Shown here in pieces: positions 23,001 through 36,600 of a DNA stretch of 64,000 nt. Each line of letters starts with the position of its first letter. Position 1 is the first letter of the stretch. This DNA is from Hydractinia symbiolongicarpus. Taxonomy: Eukaryota; Cnidaria; Hydrozoa; Anthoathecata; Hydractiniidae. Below the pieces are notes generated by a model. The model did no database searches and had not been told where the DNA came from. It saw only the letters and a list, made by a program, of their open reading frames with translations. Location of the stretch: the NCBI RefSeq assembly GCF_029227915.1, contig NC_079884.1, positions 15,066,001 to 15,130,000 of the forward strand. Reading direction: 5' to 3'. The position numbers and the translations under genes were made by a program.

Positions 23001-26000
23001 TAGCATCTAGTTCCTAAGTCCCTAAAAAAGCTGAGCTGCGGGTTATACGATGTGCGGGTTATATACTGGAAAATACAGTATTATACTTTTTGTTAAAATT
23101 TTGTGTAAGTCCAGATATAGATTGAAAATTTTTATTCTGGCTTCAGTCTTTTTTAGTGGCATTTAACCCTGCTAAGTAATGCACAAACAAATCATTCAGA
23201 GCTCTAACTACATCATTGAAAACAGTTTATCACCACTTGTAAAATTAAGTCATTGCAGAAAACTCTAAAATATATTTAATAAAATACCACTTTTTCTGCA
23301 TTAAACTTAAATATTTATGCATTAACTACTTTTTATTTAAGTTTTTTTCCATATCACTTTTCTCTGGTAAAAAAAATATTTTTAATTTAGAAGGTAACTA
23401 AAAACATTTTTTATTGAGTTTAAAAATTACCTTAGCCAAATTTTTCCAACATGATTTAGAAACTGCCACAGTATTCTAATAAGTGCGAAAGTTGTGACGC
23501 CAGTTATTTGTCGACACTGTAAAAATGCTGAGTTATGAGGGTTTCGCTGGACATTAATGTAGTAGGTATGCTTTTGAAAGGTCTTATCATGGAGGTGCAG
23601 AACCAAACAGCCTGGGGACAAGGTTAGCATACTCTAAATTCCAAACTGGTTTCCCCATATTTTTCAGATCTAAACGTTCTTAGGGCGAAACCAGCAGCGT
23701 TGATGTTTGCGTTACATATTGGAAAAATTTCATGAGAAAACAAACTTTAATTAGACAGTAAATTCTGTCTTTTCCTGTACCATGGGATGAATTAAAGTAG
23801 TGTTCTTTTCTATTAAGTTTTTCATATTTTTAAATATATATATCCATTTTCTGAACCACATAAGCAACCTAGTCTCCAAGTATTGTTGGGAACAAGGTTG
23901 GCAATACTCATTTGAGCATCATACCCCATGTTGACGGGTTATTGATCAGTGATTTTTACAACCTGTTTGTTGAATTAAATTCTTTTCAATTTGAAATTTA
24001 AGAAATTATGCACACACCTGCTGCTAATATATTATTTTTTTTCATTTTTTTTGCTTAGACGGCTAGTACACAGTACTGTGCAAAGGTTTGTTAACATCGT
24101 GGTTCGTGTTTATTTCATGTTACGCACGAACCACGATAGCCCACGATGCATATTTTTTTAACAATGGTGGACCTCACGATCATGTTTCGTGGACTACACA
24201 AACAAAAATTAAACATTACACCGTGGTGTCCACGCTAGATAACTTCTATTGTAAAACAACAAAGACCGTATTAGTTTCTCAATTAAATCAAAAACCGACG
24301 GCAAAAAAATAAAGGTAGGTACATAATAGATTTTAATCGTTCGTGAATCAAAATGCGATGTAAAAAAACATTTCTATCACCGCTTTTCGTTTTTAAACTT
24401 TTAAAATGGGATCTAAAAAAACATTTCTATTGGCGCAGACAAATTTAACTTTTCTAGACAAATGACATTTCGTAAAAATACGATTGCGTCCATGACGAAA
24501 AGGTATACACCAAGCAAAAACTACGAATATGCTTTTTTTTTAACTTGATAAAACCTGAAACAAACAAATTAACTTTAATGAAAGACTTTTTTGAAAAGAA
24601 AAAAATTTAAATTATACTGGCTATAAAAATCGTGGAGCTCACGAAAATAATCGTGGCACACACGATCCTTCATGGAGATAATAACATTAGCTTGGTGGTC
24701 ACGATAGAATGTTTGAATTTTATTGTAGTTTGTGTGCACCATGCTCGTCACACGAAAACAATGTTAACAAACCTTTTCACAGTACTGTATGTATCATTTT
24801 GAATTATTTTTTTAAAGAAATAAACACATTTGTACAGGGATCAATTTAGAAAAATTTTTCAGTTTTTTTAACTTTGTTGCAAAGGTAAATTAATTGTTTT
24901 TGGCTATGAAAGTCATTAATTATAGCGAATGAAAGTCATTAGTTTGAGCGGTACATAAATATGATGTAACAGGGTCACGTACCACAAAAAAAGACTGGAG
25001 CTAGTCTGAAATTTTTAACAGACAAGAAGGCCAAGGTGGCAAGAAAAACGAAGATTTAAAAAATATATCTGGGGTTACATGAACTTTTAACAAAAAGTGA
25101 ATATGTCATTAAGAATTTTACATGAAAATCTTTCAGGTAAGTCCAACTTGTAAAAGTACCTTGGGATCCCTTTAACTTGATATCTATATTTTTGGAGCAA
25201 CCAAAAGCAACCAAAATTTTGTTGACTTTTGGCCGTCAAACGTCGACACTATTGTGCCAATGAAAAACACTTTTCTAACAGGGTTTGTATTAGAAATATA
25301 AAGTCAGTTTGCAAAAGTTTTCTAACTGTAGAGAAGAAAACCTCCTTGCCATTGTTTAGGAGCAATGTGGGTCAACCATTATAGAAATAGGTGAAACAAA
25401 TGATTGATAAAGAAATGGGATTTGCAACTTTAACATATCCTTCGTAGAATGATAAGCAAAGTGGGCTTTTCTTTTTGAAAATTGGAAATTGCGGCCTACT
25501 AATTCAACTACTACTCACTTTCTTTTGATCTCTTAGGACCCTTATGCTTTTTATTTTGTATATACTGACTGAATAATTGTAACTTAGTAACATTTTATAT
25601 GCACTGACGATGGTTTTATACTGAAAAGCTTTTGCTTTATTTTAACTTGTTTGTTTTTACTTTTTTAACCCATAAATCTATGTTTTATTTGTCAAAATTT
25701 TAAAATATTTATATAGTGAAAAAATTGCACAATAACCGAAAATTGCAAAAGTTTATCTCACCCCAATTATTATTTAACGCAAAATAGATTTAAAAGCTTC
25801 ATTCGCGAAAGTAAATCCCTAAAATTTTGCAGGTTTTTGCGAAACTTTCTCCCTGCAAAGAATTTAAATCCTGAATAAATAATAATTTGGCATGGTTACT
25901 AGAATTTATCTTAGCCAACAATTTTTTTAAATAGTTAAAAATTTGTTCATAGTACTCTTGTGTATAAACATACTAACTAAAGAATTTTAAATAAAATAAA

Positions 26001-28847
26001 TAAAAGTCAAGTGAACTGATGCAGCTATAGAACCACAGAGAAAAAATATATGAACATTGTTTGGGTCTACTTTAATCTATGGAAATGATTTTATGTTTTT
26101 TATCGGGATATTTACATTTCGTAAAAATGCATATTTATTTGGTAATTATTTTAAACCATTACAGAAGATATTTCTTTGAAAGAAGGTGTTAAATCAGTCA
26201 TGTTGCAAAATATGAACACTTTGCTAAAGCAGACTACTGAAATTGGTAACCGTCACATGAAATTGCATGTGTTTAATTTTTAGAACGTTACTAGGGACCT
26301 ACATTTGGTTGCAGCTAATGGGAAAACCATGAAAGCTATTGATGTGTTTAGTGGTGCGATTAGCTATTTAAAGAGTCATTTAATGAACTCAGTGAATGAT
26401 CGCAATTCAGGAAACAGAATCACTGTTGATAAAATCCGCTGGGTGTTGACTGTACCAGCTATTTGGAGTGATGGTGCAAAGCAATTTATGAGAGAAGCAG
26501 CTGTAAAAGTGAGTAGCAAGAGAGTTCCTTGTGTGGCTAATGATAATGATAATTGATTAGTGCAAACAAATTTGAATATAAATGTGCAGATAAGGAAAAT
26601 CTCTGACCTGAGTGTATTTTTTTATATATATTTTCTTTTTTTTATTGGTTTGTGAACTATACATACATATTTTTAACAAAAAGAACAATAAATCCTAATG
26701 GAATTAAAGGGGCTACAAAACAGCTGTTGGTTTTCGACTTTAGTGACTTACACGAAAGTCGAGCTGATGGCGGCGAAAAACAAACTGGCTATTTTTTCGG
26801 CATGTATGTAGTTTACAGACTCAAACATATAGATATATCTATATATATAGATATATCTAGAATTTTATTCTTCTCCAGCCTTGGTCATGTTTTCATCCAG
26901 AATGAGTTTCGCTAAAATATTTCTTTGTAATTTACTTTTTGAAAAAAAATATTGAACAAAATGCGTTTGCCGGATTTTTAATATGTGCGCGGGATATACA
27001 GAAAGTGAGAATTTTAACCGGTTCGTTTCCCCTTCAAACACATTTTTGGATGTTGTAGCTAAGTTTTAAATTATGTTTTGTTAACTTAGAATTTTAATCT
27101 TTGTGACTGGAAAAATATGCTTATTTCTCTCCTTTAATCTTGTGTGTTTTGATTTTTCTTGTAGTTATAGTTGTCTATAATAGCAGAGAATTAATCCCAA
27201 TAAAATGCATGTGTTCTTACTTGAATTTTATTGATAATCTTTTATGGGTTTTATCCATAAATTGAATTTCTTTATATTTAGTGTGGTATACCAACAGATG
27301 CGTTAAGTATTGCATTGGAACCAGAGTGTGCTTCTCTGTATACCCAATCACTGAAAGATGCACAGATTGTTGATTTTGCAAAAGCGGGTACTAAATACAT
27401 GGTGCTTGACAATGGAGGTACATGCCTTATTTTACATTTTTAATATGTGAGTAAGCCAACGTAAATGGATAAGGGCGTGAGAGTCCTTTATTTTACCATG
27501 CAACCATGTCTTTTTTTCTTCAATTAAATGAAGAAGCAAAAGTGTGAAAAATGTGAGCGCCAGTACATCTCTACAAGAATTCCAAAATTCTCGTATATCC
27601 CCACTTTACTATTATCTATAGTGAAAAGTTAAAAATCTAATATTTCAAGGGTAAAAAGGGCACAAAATTTTAAATTGAATACAATCAAAACGTTTATTCC
27701 TTATTAAGTATTCTTGACTAAATTTTTGATTTAGGAATTTTTGTTGGCTGCAATAATTATTTTTGTTTTTGTAGGAGGAACCATCGACGTCACAGTTCAC
27801 CAAATCTTAGGAAGCGGTGGCGTTAAAGAGTTATACAAGGCTACTGGCGGTGCATGGGGCGGTACCAAAGTTGATATTTTATTTGAAGAATATTTGACCA
27901 CAATGTTTTCGAAGCGAGTCATTGACAAAGTTAAGAAAGATTTTCCCTCTGATTGGGTTGATATGATGCGAGACTTTGAGAAAATAAAACGTAGCATTAA
28001 TCGCGAGAACGCTAATGACTTCGTTCTCTTCTTTTTGAAACCGTCCGTACGTGAAGTATATCAAGATCTGATTGGTGTAAACCTGGTCGAAGCTTTCCGA
28101 AACAATATTAGCAGTCGTGGCGCATCAATGAGAGGTTCGAGTAGGTTGCAGATTCCAAGGCGTAATATAACAGAAATGATTGAGAACGTTTCGAAAACAG
28201 TAAAAGGTCATGCTTCATTCCTGCTACAACAGCCGGAAGTAAGAGGGTTAGACTTTATCAACATGGTGGGAGGATTTTCAAACTCGAAAATATTAGTAGA
28301 TCAAATCAAGTCGCTCGTAGGCAGGATACCAGTGATTGTGCCAGAGGAGGCCGAGCTAGCAGTCGTTAAAGGCGCCGTCATTTTCGGATGGAAACCTAAT
28401 TATATAACTAGCCGTCGTAGCAAAAAAACATACGGCATTTCCATGGTTTCGGACTTCAAAGCGTCTGTCGATCCCTTAAGGCTTAAGTTTCTGGACGACG
28501 ATGGTGTCGTGAAATGCAAAATGATTTTTGACAGATTAGTTTCAGTTAACCAGGATATCGGTGTCGGTCAGAAAGTAAGTCGTAACTATTTCCCAGTTTA
28601 CAACAACCAATCAGAAATGAACATTGTTTTGTATGCCAGCGATAACGGCAATGTTAGATACTGTGACGAAGAAGGCGTGATAAAAGTCGGTTGTTTAGTC
28701 GTTCCAATGCCCGATGCAAAAGGCAACAAAAATCGAAAAGTAGCAGTTGATGTACAGTTTGGTAATACGGAATTCCGAGTGGACGGACGTGACCTTACGA
28801 GCGGGAAGATCGTGAACGCTAGTTACGATTTCTTATTAAATTATTAG
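20015..28847 (+). CDS. HSPA12-like Hsp70-family ATPase, 4 exons
   Basis: Divergent Hsp70-superfamily protein of the HSPA12A/B type, an actin-fold ATPase lacking the classical Hsp70 C-terminal substrate domain. Exons: 20015-20305, 26284-26508, 27282-27417 and 27775-28847; all phases agree and give 574 residues, slightly short of vertebrate HSPA12 proteins. The N-terminal phosphate loop is AAAIDFGTTYSGYGYSY (from about residue 10). Exon 2 has IRWVLTVPAIWSDGAKQFMR and exon 3 ends in LDNGG. The second phosphate motif DNGGGTIDVTVHQ is built across the exon 3/4 junction, and the adenosine motif is VGGFSNSKILV in exon 4. Intron 1 is about 6 kb and filled with transposons. The family is expanded in cnidarians and molluscs and often linked to stress or immune responses; no specific role can be read here. 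Confidence 0.92.
20684..21150 (+). mobile_element. MITE with GGTGCCGATAAGCCGC ends, copy B
   Basis: About 467 bases bounded by perfect inverted ends (GTGCCGATAAGCCGC on the left, GCGGCTTATCGGCAC on the right) and rich in CGGGC-type words that stand out in the AT-rich intron. It lies in intron 1 of the HSPA12-like gene. An AT-rich block in the middle (about 20870-21025) is absent from copy A. Confidence 0.88.
21334..21355. repeat. (AGCT)n microsatellite
   Basis: Self-complementary tetranucleotide repeat of five or more units. A similar, interrupted run occurs at about 31110-31135. Confidence 0.9.
21906..23078. mobile_element. Nested element with CCGTATTTTCCGGTATATAACCCGC ends
   Basis: About 1.17 kb with terminal inverted repeats: CCGTATTTTCCGGTATATAA on the left, and the inverse of CTGTATTTTCCAGTATATAA on the right, each followed by CCCGC and short GCGGGTTATA sub-repeats. 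A TA dinucleotide flanks each side, consistent with a TA target duplication. It interrupts the left inverted repeat of the TTAA-flanked element, so it inserted later. No coding frame. Confidence 0.85.
24069..24787. mobile_element. Nested MITE with CACAGTACTGTGCAAAGG ends
   Basis: About 719 bases with inverted ends (CACAGTACTGTGCAAAGG-TTTGTTAACAT on the left; ATGTTAACAAACC-TTTTCACAGTACTG on the right) and a TA on each side. Sub-terminal ATCGTGG/CCACGAT words recur in both orientations. It sits inside the TTAA-flanked element and is absent from the copy at 16247-16985. Confidence 0.85.
26826..26861. repeat. AT-rich perfect palindrome
   Basis: AGATATATCTATATATATAGATATATCT and its immediate neighbours form an almost perfect palindrome in intron 2 of the HSPA12-like gene, a probable cruciform- or slippage-prone microsatellite. 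Confidence 0.8.
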
Positions 28848-31800
28848 AATGATGAATGACGACTACGCTAAATCAAACTTTTTCGATAATGTGTTCGCAT
28901 AGTGCATTTTATGCTTCATATCCAATGGAAAGGACTTTTGCTTGTCAAATTTTGCAGCGAGAATTATTACTTCAACATACGAACGAACAGGAGCTATATG
29001 TCAATTTATAACTTCCTTTAAAGAGCTTATTGTGCTTTGATCGACAGTTTTATTGGTTGAACTTCTAAAGTTCGGAAGCTTCGACCACAGTTTTTGAAAT
29101 TGTCTCAAGGTTTCCATAGAACCTGGACAATGTTTCGAAAGAGTATATTTTCTCAGAAGCAGCCATTGTGTTGTTTTTGGTGTTCTTCTTCACTGTTTCA
29201 AGTAAAGTTATCTAATAGAATTTCGTTGATAGGTTAGGGAAGAGTTAATGTTCTGTCAGGAAAAATCTTTACATTAACGTGATTTTAATTTGAGTAGGCT
29301 GCATACAAGTCGATTTTTTTCATTTAAACCTCCTTTGTGAACGAGTGTCACCATTTACTGCACCTTTAAATTGACCACAAAGTAAGATGGCAGGACATTC
29401 TCGACTAATTAAATTGCAAAAATGATTTCGGGCTCATTGTGGTAATATATTTCTTTCTTTCAAATTTAAGCCTGTGTGAGAACTGCTTATCAGTTAATGT
29501 AGTAAAATGTTCATAATTCCAATTGTTGATAGACACCCTTTGTTGTTAAAATGTTATGGCTGTTAATGTAAATATATTTTTGAAATATAAACATGCATTT
29601 TTTGTTGAAGCGCTTTATCATAGTTTTTAAATGTACGCATGTTCTATCGACTCCATACGTTGCATACACTAAGTATTGGCAAAATTGTAATTTGATTTGT
29701 ACGAGTTTGTGTTTGTATATATGTCATATCTAAATATATTTTACTTTATCGACAAAATTGTGGATATATTCAGGTATCGACCGCAATGTATCGACTAAGC
29801 TCCTTGCGAGAATTTGCGCTTATGTTTACACCTCGCTTGAAGCATGCTGCGGTGGTTTTGGATGTTTCCACACTAACAAAACTTTATTTAGCACAACAAG
29901 TCATCATCATATGGGTTGTTGCTATAATCTAGTCGCGCGAAATAGTTGACACTTAAATGAATACACGTTTGTTTTTTTCATAAAAAAACATGTGAAAAAA
30001 TTTGTTAGGGATCTTAATAAAAAGTGAATGTACGCCTAAAGCATGATTTCATAAGAAAACAAAGACGTGTATTGTAAACAAATGATATGCTAGGTACAAC
30101 ATAACAAGATGACTGTATGTTTATTTGTCACACTGCGAAATATATCTACTTGTAATTATAAAACACGATGGATGAGATTTTCATGTTTTCTTATGTTTAT
30201 GATGTGCAGAGAGTACATCACAAACTTATTAAATAAAGACTGGCGAAGTTGATATTTCCCTATAAAATTTAAATTGATTAATTTTCGCAAATGTCGCAAA
30301 TTTTATGCATATTCGCGAATATTTGTCTGCGCGGAAATTCCTGAAAAGATCAACTCGCAACAATTATTCTTCCCAAAAAATCTTATAATGATTTATTTAG
30401 CAAAAACATCAAAAATATCGCGAAATGTCTCGTGAAAATTAATCTTCGCGAAATGCATTTTTTATTTTACCTGGTAAAAATAGCATTCGCGAAAATAACT
30501 TAAGGTATTTGTTTACAAATAAACTGCAAACGTGAGGGAGATGTTTCCACTTGGACAAGTTATATGTAGTAAAAGTTCGTGTCCCGCAGGAGGTGAATCT
30601 CCCCGGCCTTCTTTCAAACAAAATCTTGCGCTCTTCCTTTAATAGTTTGTTGCGATCACGATGAAATTTAGAAAAGAGAGTTTGAAGTTTGCCCAATGTT
30701 CTAGTTTTTGGAATAAATTAGCCGCAATTCTCAGGAACAAGAAAGCTAAGATAACAAGGTCAATAAGACGAAAGAAGAAAAAACGCTTTTTTTAAATAAA
30801 CCAATCCAATCATCAAGCCAAGGTTTGTGGACCTTCTTATATGGGATTTTTTAAAACTGCTATGACTTATTACCTTAATCGCGCCCGATATAATTTGTGT
30901 ATCTCTACACGAATCTAAAATATTATGGTGGATAAACTACATTCAGGGCATCAAACGCCAATGTCATACGTTGGCACTTTAAATCTCCGGCCTGGCCATT
31001 AGCAATCACAATAAGTAATTATTTAGATTAATGAATTACTTCGTACTTATATTATTAAAGTTCGTGCTTTGATATTATATTTAGTATTATATTAATAAAA
31101 AGTTGATATAATAGCTAGCTAAGCTAGCTAGCTAGCAGCTGATTTGATGTTTTTTAAAAGTTGTGTTTTGGTTTTTTTTGACAAAAATCACACGAAAAAA
31201 AACCAAGCATATTTACAATAAGCTGGCTGAATATAACTAACATTATATAATTAAATTTATAGAAGCAAGGTATTCTTGGTGTTGGGTTCGCGTTGTAATA
31301 CTGGCCAGTATTCTCAAATCCGGGTTAACATAATCAAATTTGGAAAAAGAAAACAAGGAGCTCTTGAGGAAAATGAGTGGCATATTTGGATGTGAAATAT
31401 ACCAAAAACAGGGGAAACTATCACAAACAACAGGGAAACTACAGGGAAACCGCAGGGGGAAACATATGAAACTGGAAAACATGAGAAACAAGCACTATAG
31501 GAAACAACCAGAAAGCATGGTGCATAAAATGAATTAATCGTGGCAGTCACATTCAAACAGTTGTTGTTGTCGTTGCAACTTAAAGTAAGTGCTTCACTCT
31601 TGATTGTGCCTGGCCCCTCGCTGGCCCCGTACTTACATGAAATTCTAAGAAGTTTTGTGAAAATTCAGGACCACAAGTTCAAACGATAAAAATAAAAAAG
31701 CTGTTTATTAAAACTTTATTAAAGTATATAATGTAGATACAAAGTAGTTTTTTATTATATCTTACATTTTCATTTTGTTTGTCCTCCCATCTAGCGCTAA

Positions 31801-33635
31801 TAGTGAAAACAAATATTGTGGACTATACGACACAGCTGTACTTTCAACGGCCCCGAAAAATGGTAACCGTGCTGTGATAATAATATAAAAAGAATAACGA
31901 AAGTGTTGTTGATTAAAATTTGAATAAAGTTCTTCAAATGAATGCAACGTATTAGCATCAATTTGAAATAAGTTTAACGACGTAGCTATTTTCAAGTTTT
32001 ACGACTTCATGATAACAATCACATAAATATTACGGTCCCCAAATTTTTTCTGTTTCCCAGTCGTTTCCTCGTTTTCCTATCATTTCCATTCGACTTCCCA
32101 GTTTCGTGATCGTTTACCCTCATTTCCAGCCCGTTTTACTCCGTTTCCAAGCTGTTTCTTGATAGTTTCCCCTGTTTCCCCTGCGTTTCACCCTAAAGTA
32201 CTTAGGCAGCAAAAATTATATAACATGGGAAATTTAGAAAACCAAAAGATTATTAAAACAGGATTTATTGTAATATAAAGTTTTCAAATTTTTTAGAAGT
32301 TTGACCATAATATTTAAATGCAGTGAAAATTTTTCACTGCAGTTAATTTGTGTAATCATTTCTTCATAAAACATCAAAATTTCGACTGCTAATAGAGGCA
32401 GTTGTACTAGTGTATAAACTTGAAAAATTTTCATGTTTCTGTAAATTTTGGTGCTGAATTCAAATATGTTGGTCATTTTTGTTGAAAATGATCAGAAAAT
32501 TTTAAGCATGGTAACCCAGATCCAAGAATTATTATAATAGGAACCAGACCGTAATTGGTTCAACCAGCTTGTTGAACCAATCACAGGCCAGTATTCAGAT
32601 TAAGCAGCCATTATGAAATGATAGACAAATGCCGTAATCATAATGTTTTTGTGGTGAAACCTTCATAAATACAATATATACTGGATTTTTCAAGGAGTTT
32701 TTCTTTTTTTTAGTCAAATTTTTAATATGTTTTAGATATTGCTTAATCTATTTTGCGACATTTTAACACTGTTTTACTTGTAAATTCTGTTTAATTAAGA
32801 TTTCTATTGTGAAGGTTTGACCGTGAAAAGTCCACTTGTACCCTCGGAGAGCAACGAAGGAGAAAATTTCAACCACAAGAATATAACTAGCTTTGGTTCT
32901 AAACCAAACTGTTTAATGTTATTCTGCTTTAATATAAATAAAATAGTTGCTAGCCTCTGGAAAAATATCAATCCTATTCTCATGCGGAATGCTAAACAGA
33001 AAGGATTGATTCACACTTTTATAATCTCTGGCACTGGGGTTTACCTAAGATCTTTTACACTGGAGGTGAGCACTCTACCACAAAGCCCTTAGGGTATTAA
33101 TGTTACTACTAAAATTGAAATGATAACGATGCTGAAGTGGTATTATTATGAAGGGTGCTTCTAAGTAAATTTTGTGTACATCATTTTCCATCCTACCTTT
33201 AAGCTTTATCCAGTATTGCAAGTAGTTTTTTATAAGAGTGAAATTCAGAATTTCTTTTGTACGGGGTGGATCACATGAAGTTGATTTTTTTGTTCTGGCC
33301 TGTGAAATAAACAACCACATAAAATTTGAAACTGACAACCACTTAATTCTGAAACTCTATATATTAATTTCAATAATTCATTTGACATAAAGGCAAAACA
33401 TTACATGCTATTTTTGTGCAACACAGACTTGTGCAGAAGTTTATGATTGAACCAACTGCTTAAAATAGAATTCTGTTGTATTTTTATCTACCTCAAATTT
33501 CATTACCTGTGATTGTATAATTTGCTCTGAAAACAGAATCTTTGTTAAAGTATATACTTTTTTACAGGGGTATATATATTTTTTTGTTAAAAAAACGAAG
33601 AAAAAAACAGAATTTATATTTTTGTAAGCTCCAAA
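28848..33635. other. Gene-poor spacer between HSPA12-like and ZGPAT
   Basis: Begins with the 3' untranslated region of the HSPA12-like gene and ends with the promoter and 5' untranslated region of ZGPAT. It contains a cluster of TTCGCGAA-type words (about 30270-30500), an AGCT microsatellite near 31110 and an inverted pair of GGAAAC-rich arrays (31376-31510 and 32045-32195). The short reading frames lack splice context and look random. Confidence 0.5.
31376..32195. repeat. Foldback pair of GGAAAC-rich degenerate arrays
   Basis: The left arm (31376-31510) is a degenerate array of CAGGGAAAC/ATGAGAAAC words on the plus strand. The right arm (32045-32195) is the same kind of array inverted (GTTTCCCCTGTTTCC, CGTTTCC). 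The 530 bases between them are unique and AT-rich. The arms may be termini of a foldback element or two independent expansions. Confidence 0.6.
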
Positions 33636-36600
33636 ATGGATGAAAATGCATTGGAAGAATCTCTTATTGGTTACAATGAACAGGTACAAGGATTAAAATC
33701 TTTTTTTTTAATTGTCACTTTATAGATTGTAGAAGATTGTTTGGTTTCCCTGCTCCTAACAATGAAACATAAATTGCATTAAACAGTTCATTTTTCCAAC
33801 CCCTCAGGCGCAACTACGGTAGCCCTTTGAATGATCGAAAGTAGCTGCAAACAGATGTTCTTTTCACCACGTTGTGTGTATGGGTTTTTTAATGGAGTCG
33901 TGTTAATTTGTGTGATTTCCTTTTTATAGCTGGTTCAAATAGAGGAGGCTTTAGCAACTTCCGATGCTGTCACCAAACTAGAGCTGTATGATCTTGAGAA
34001 AGATTTAAAGGAATTAATCAAGGTTACTGAAGGTAATAGGTTGACTATGATCTCCCTCCGATTCTCTGCTGTAGTGAATAACCTTCTTTGTTTTCCATTG
34101 AACTCCCTTAATTCATTTTTTTGTATATTTCTTTTCTCTTGTTAAAACATTATATACACAGCTTGTTTGCCCTTGTCATACAATAATCTACATTATCTTG
34201 TTACAATTTAACCTGTTTACCAATAAAATTCTTCTTACAATTAATTTTCTTTGTTTTCAAATTAGAAAATCTGTTTTAACTTTGTGATTCTTTTAGAAAC
34301 AATGCTGAATTTTTCTAATGGGAATTTTTACATAGTAATACTAAAGATAAATAGTTATTTTTTTAATTTTTTTAGAAAGCCTGTTGTCCTTAAAGAAGGG
34401 GAAGTTATTAGGAATTCTTTCTGATAAAAATAATCTAGTTGATGGTGATGATATTTTTGGAGGACAGACACAGACTGCAGGAGAGTCATCCAAAGTTAAT
34501 CTTGTTCATAATATTCATATTATTTGACTTTTTTTATGCTAATAATGAAGGATCAATAAATAACTGTATATCCTGTATATATATCAAAGAATTTTCTTCT
34601 TATTTAAAAGAATGAAGAAACTACAGAAGAGAGTTCGGAATTGGATTTTGTTGGGACGAAATGTCGAGTGAAGTATACACAGGTAAAGATCATAGAAGAG
34701 ACTCAGTTGTCTTTACAAAAGTAATTATATGTTATGTACCGTAAAAACCAAAAGATGATTTTCATGAGAAAATATAACCACATACGGTACATGTTTTACT
34801 ATAATGCTTGCTCAATTCACACATATTTTCAATCACAACAGTGTTTATATGGCACCCCTGCTAGTGCGATAAAAATTTGTTTTTCTTAAACACTGATGTA
34901 TTATACACGAAATAGACCTTAACTTCGGAGGTTTTTTCATCCTTACTGTAAAAGATATGAATATTCAATGTTACTTGATTTATTGGGACCTATTTACGTA
35001 CATCAGGGTGTAATCCAACATTCTTAGTAGCCGTTAACCTGCTATTTCCCAATTGAAATTTTTCCCAAATTTCCTAATTTTTTAGAGAAGCTAATTATAT
35101 TTACTACAAAATATGGGACTTATTGCCTATTTTTTGCTTTTGTTGTGAAAGCATAAGATTTCAATGAAAACTTTGATGAAATTCCTGTTTGGGATTTAGT
35201 GGCGCTTGTTTAACATTTCTAGATTACACCCTGTATATACATGTAAATAAAGCAATAATAAACATAACATTCAAAAATGTATATATACTTTGGTACAAAT
35301 AACAGCTCCACATGGCACGGCTAAGGAGATTGAAAATTTTCGAAAAACTTTTAATTTCTAGTTTCACTTAATAGGAATGGGGAACCGTACAATATTATAA
35401 TGCCATGGTACTTAGTTACCAAGTTGATGAAGATAATGACGATTTGTTGAAGGTGAGAAGTAAATCAAACGGAGTGCATTTTTTATTTATTTTAGGCTTG
35501 AGATTCGAATATTGTTATTGTGTCTTACAATTGTGTAACCATGCATGTTAGAAAACATTGCGTCCTAGATTTTTTACACAATTCCTTTGATTATGTAAAT
35601 AGCTTGTGCAAACGAGATTTGCACTGTATAAAACAGATCAATTCTTATTCACTGAATTATCTTTACTAGGTTAAAGTTTTGTTTCTTAATCCGACTCACG
35701 AAGCTATGGTCCCATGTAAATATTTTCTTGATGGGAAATGCAGTTACGGTGAAGAATGCAGGTAAAACCTTGCTTGTTGTAATATGTGAGCAGAAAGACA
35801 ATTGCACAGGTTTATATTACATTAGGATTATAAGAATTTATAAGAAAACATTGTAACTATAATTAGCATTTAAAAAGAAATGTGCATAGAAACAAGGCAG
35901 TTTTCAAATTAAGACACAAATACGAATCTAATTCGCTATTAGGTCTTAAAGTTAATTTTGACAGTAATAAAGGACGTCTGTTTATGAATCTGTCAACAAG
36001 CAAGCGAGTAGTCTAACACAGGAAACACCGAGTTCATGAGTAGGAGCTAAAAATATGAGATCTTATTACAATAACTAACAAACAAATTGCATGTCATGTC
36101 AATCCCTTCTAATTCCAATGAACCAAAAAAGCACCACGTTTTACATGCCATTAATTCAATGTTACTATCATGGTCAACCAGTTGCTGGATGTAAGGATTT
36201 TTGCCGAAACCTGGTAAGGTCTCATTTTTTGCACCAGCTTTGGATAAGGAAAAATCAAGTGGAAGTAAACAAGAAACACCCAGATTTTGTTTTTCGACTA
36301 ATGCAATAATTTGAATGCAATTTCCTCTATCGCTTAAAAAGCTCACAAGCTTTATTGTTAGTATGTGCGTACTCAAACAAAAACCTATAATTTTGCCAAA
36401 GAGCGCACGTGCTAACAAAAAAGTTGTGACCATTTTGCACTATAGCGGAATATTCAGCCAAATGGAAACGAGCCTGAAGTCTTTTTTCCCACAAAATCAG
36501 ATAAGGGACGCTTATTTAATTAATTACGATATAATTATTTTAAAATTTAGATATTCTCATGGCTACCAAGTCGATGCCAATGAACTGAAGGAGTATGAGG

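Larger units (their letters stand above)
21837..25175. mobile_element. TTAA-flanked element with long inverted ends, carrying two later insertions
   Basis: Bounded by TTAA on both sides (21837-21840 and 25172-25175). Its imperfect inverted repeats extend some 200 bases once the insertion at 21906-23078 is removed: AGGTACTTTTACAAGTTAGACT, ACTTTTTGTTAAAA and GCTTCAGTCTTTTTTAGTGGC on the left have counterparts inverted on the right. The single copy at 16247-16985 matches the right-hand half. No transposase frame is visible, so it is non-autonomous. TTAA targeting suggests piggyBac-type mobilisation (inference). Confidence 0.82.

Noticed and set aside
26165-26245. Possible extra HSPA12-like exon (AG before, GTAACC after, open in one frame)
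   Set aside because: It would need a 38-base intron before the next exon and breaks codon phase. Exon 1 (ending 20305) joins directly to 26284 in phase 0 and gives the expected sequence.
36047-36433. 128-codon minus-strand frame in ZGPAT intron 6
   Set aside because: No domain, no splice or promoter context. It may be a decayed transposon piece, but nothing supports a gene.
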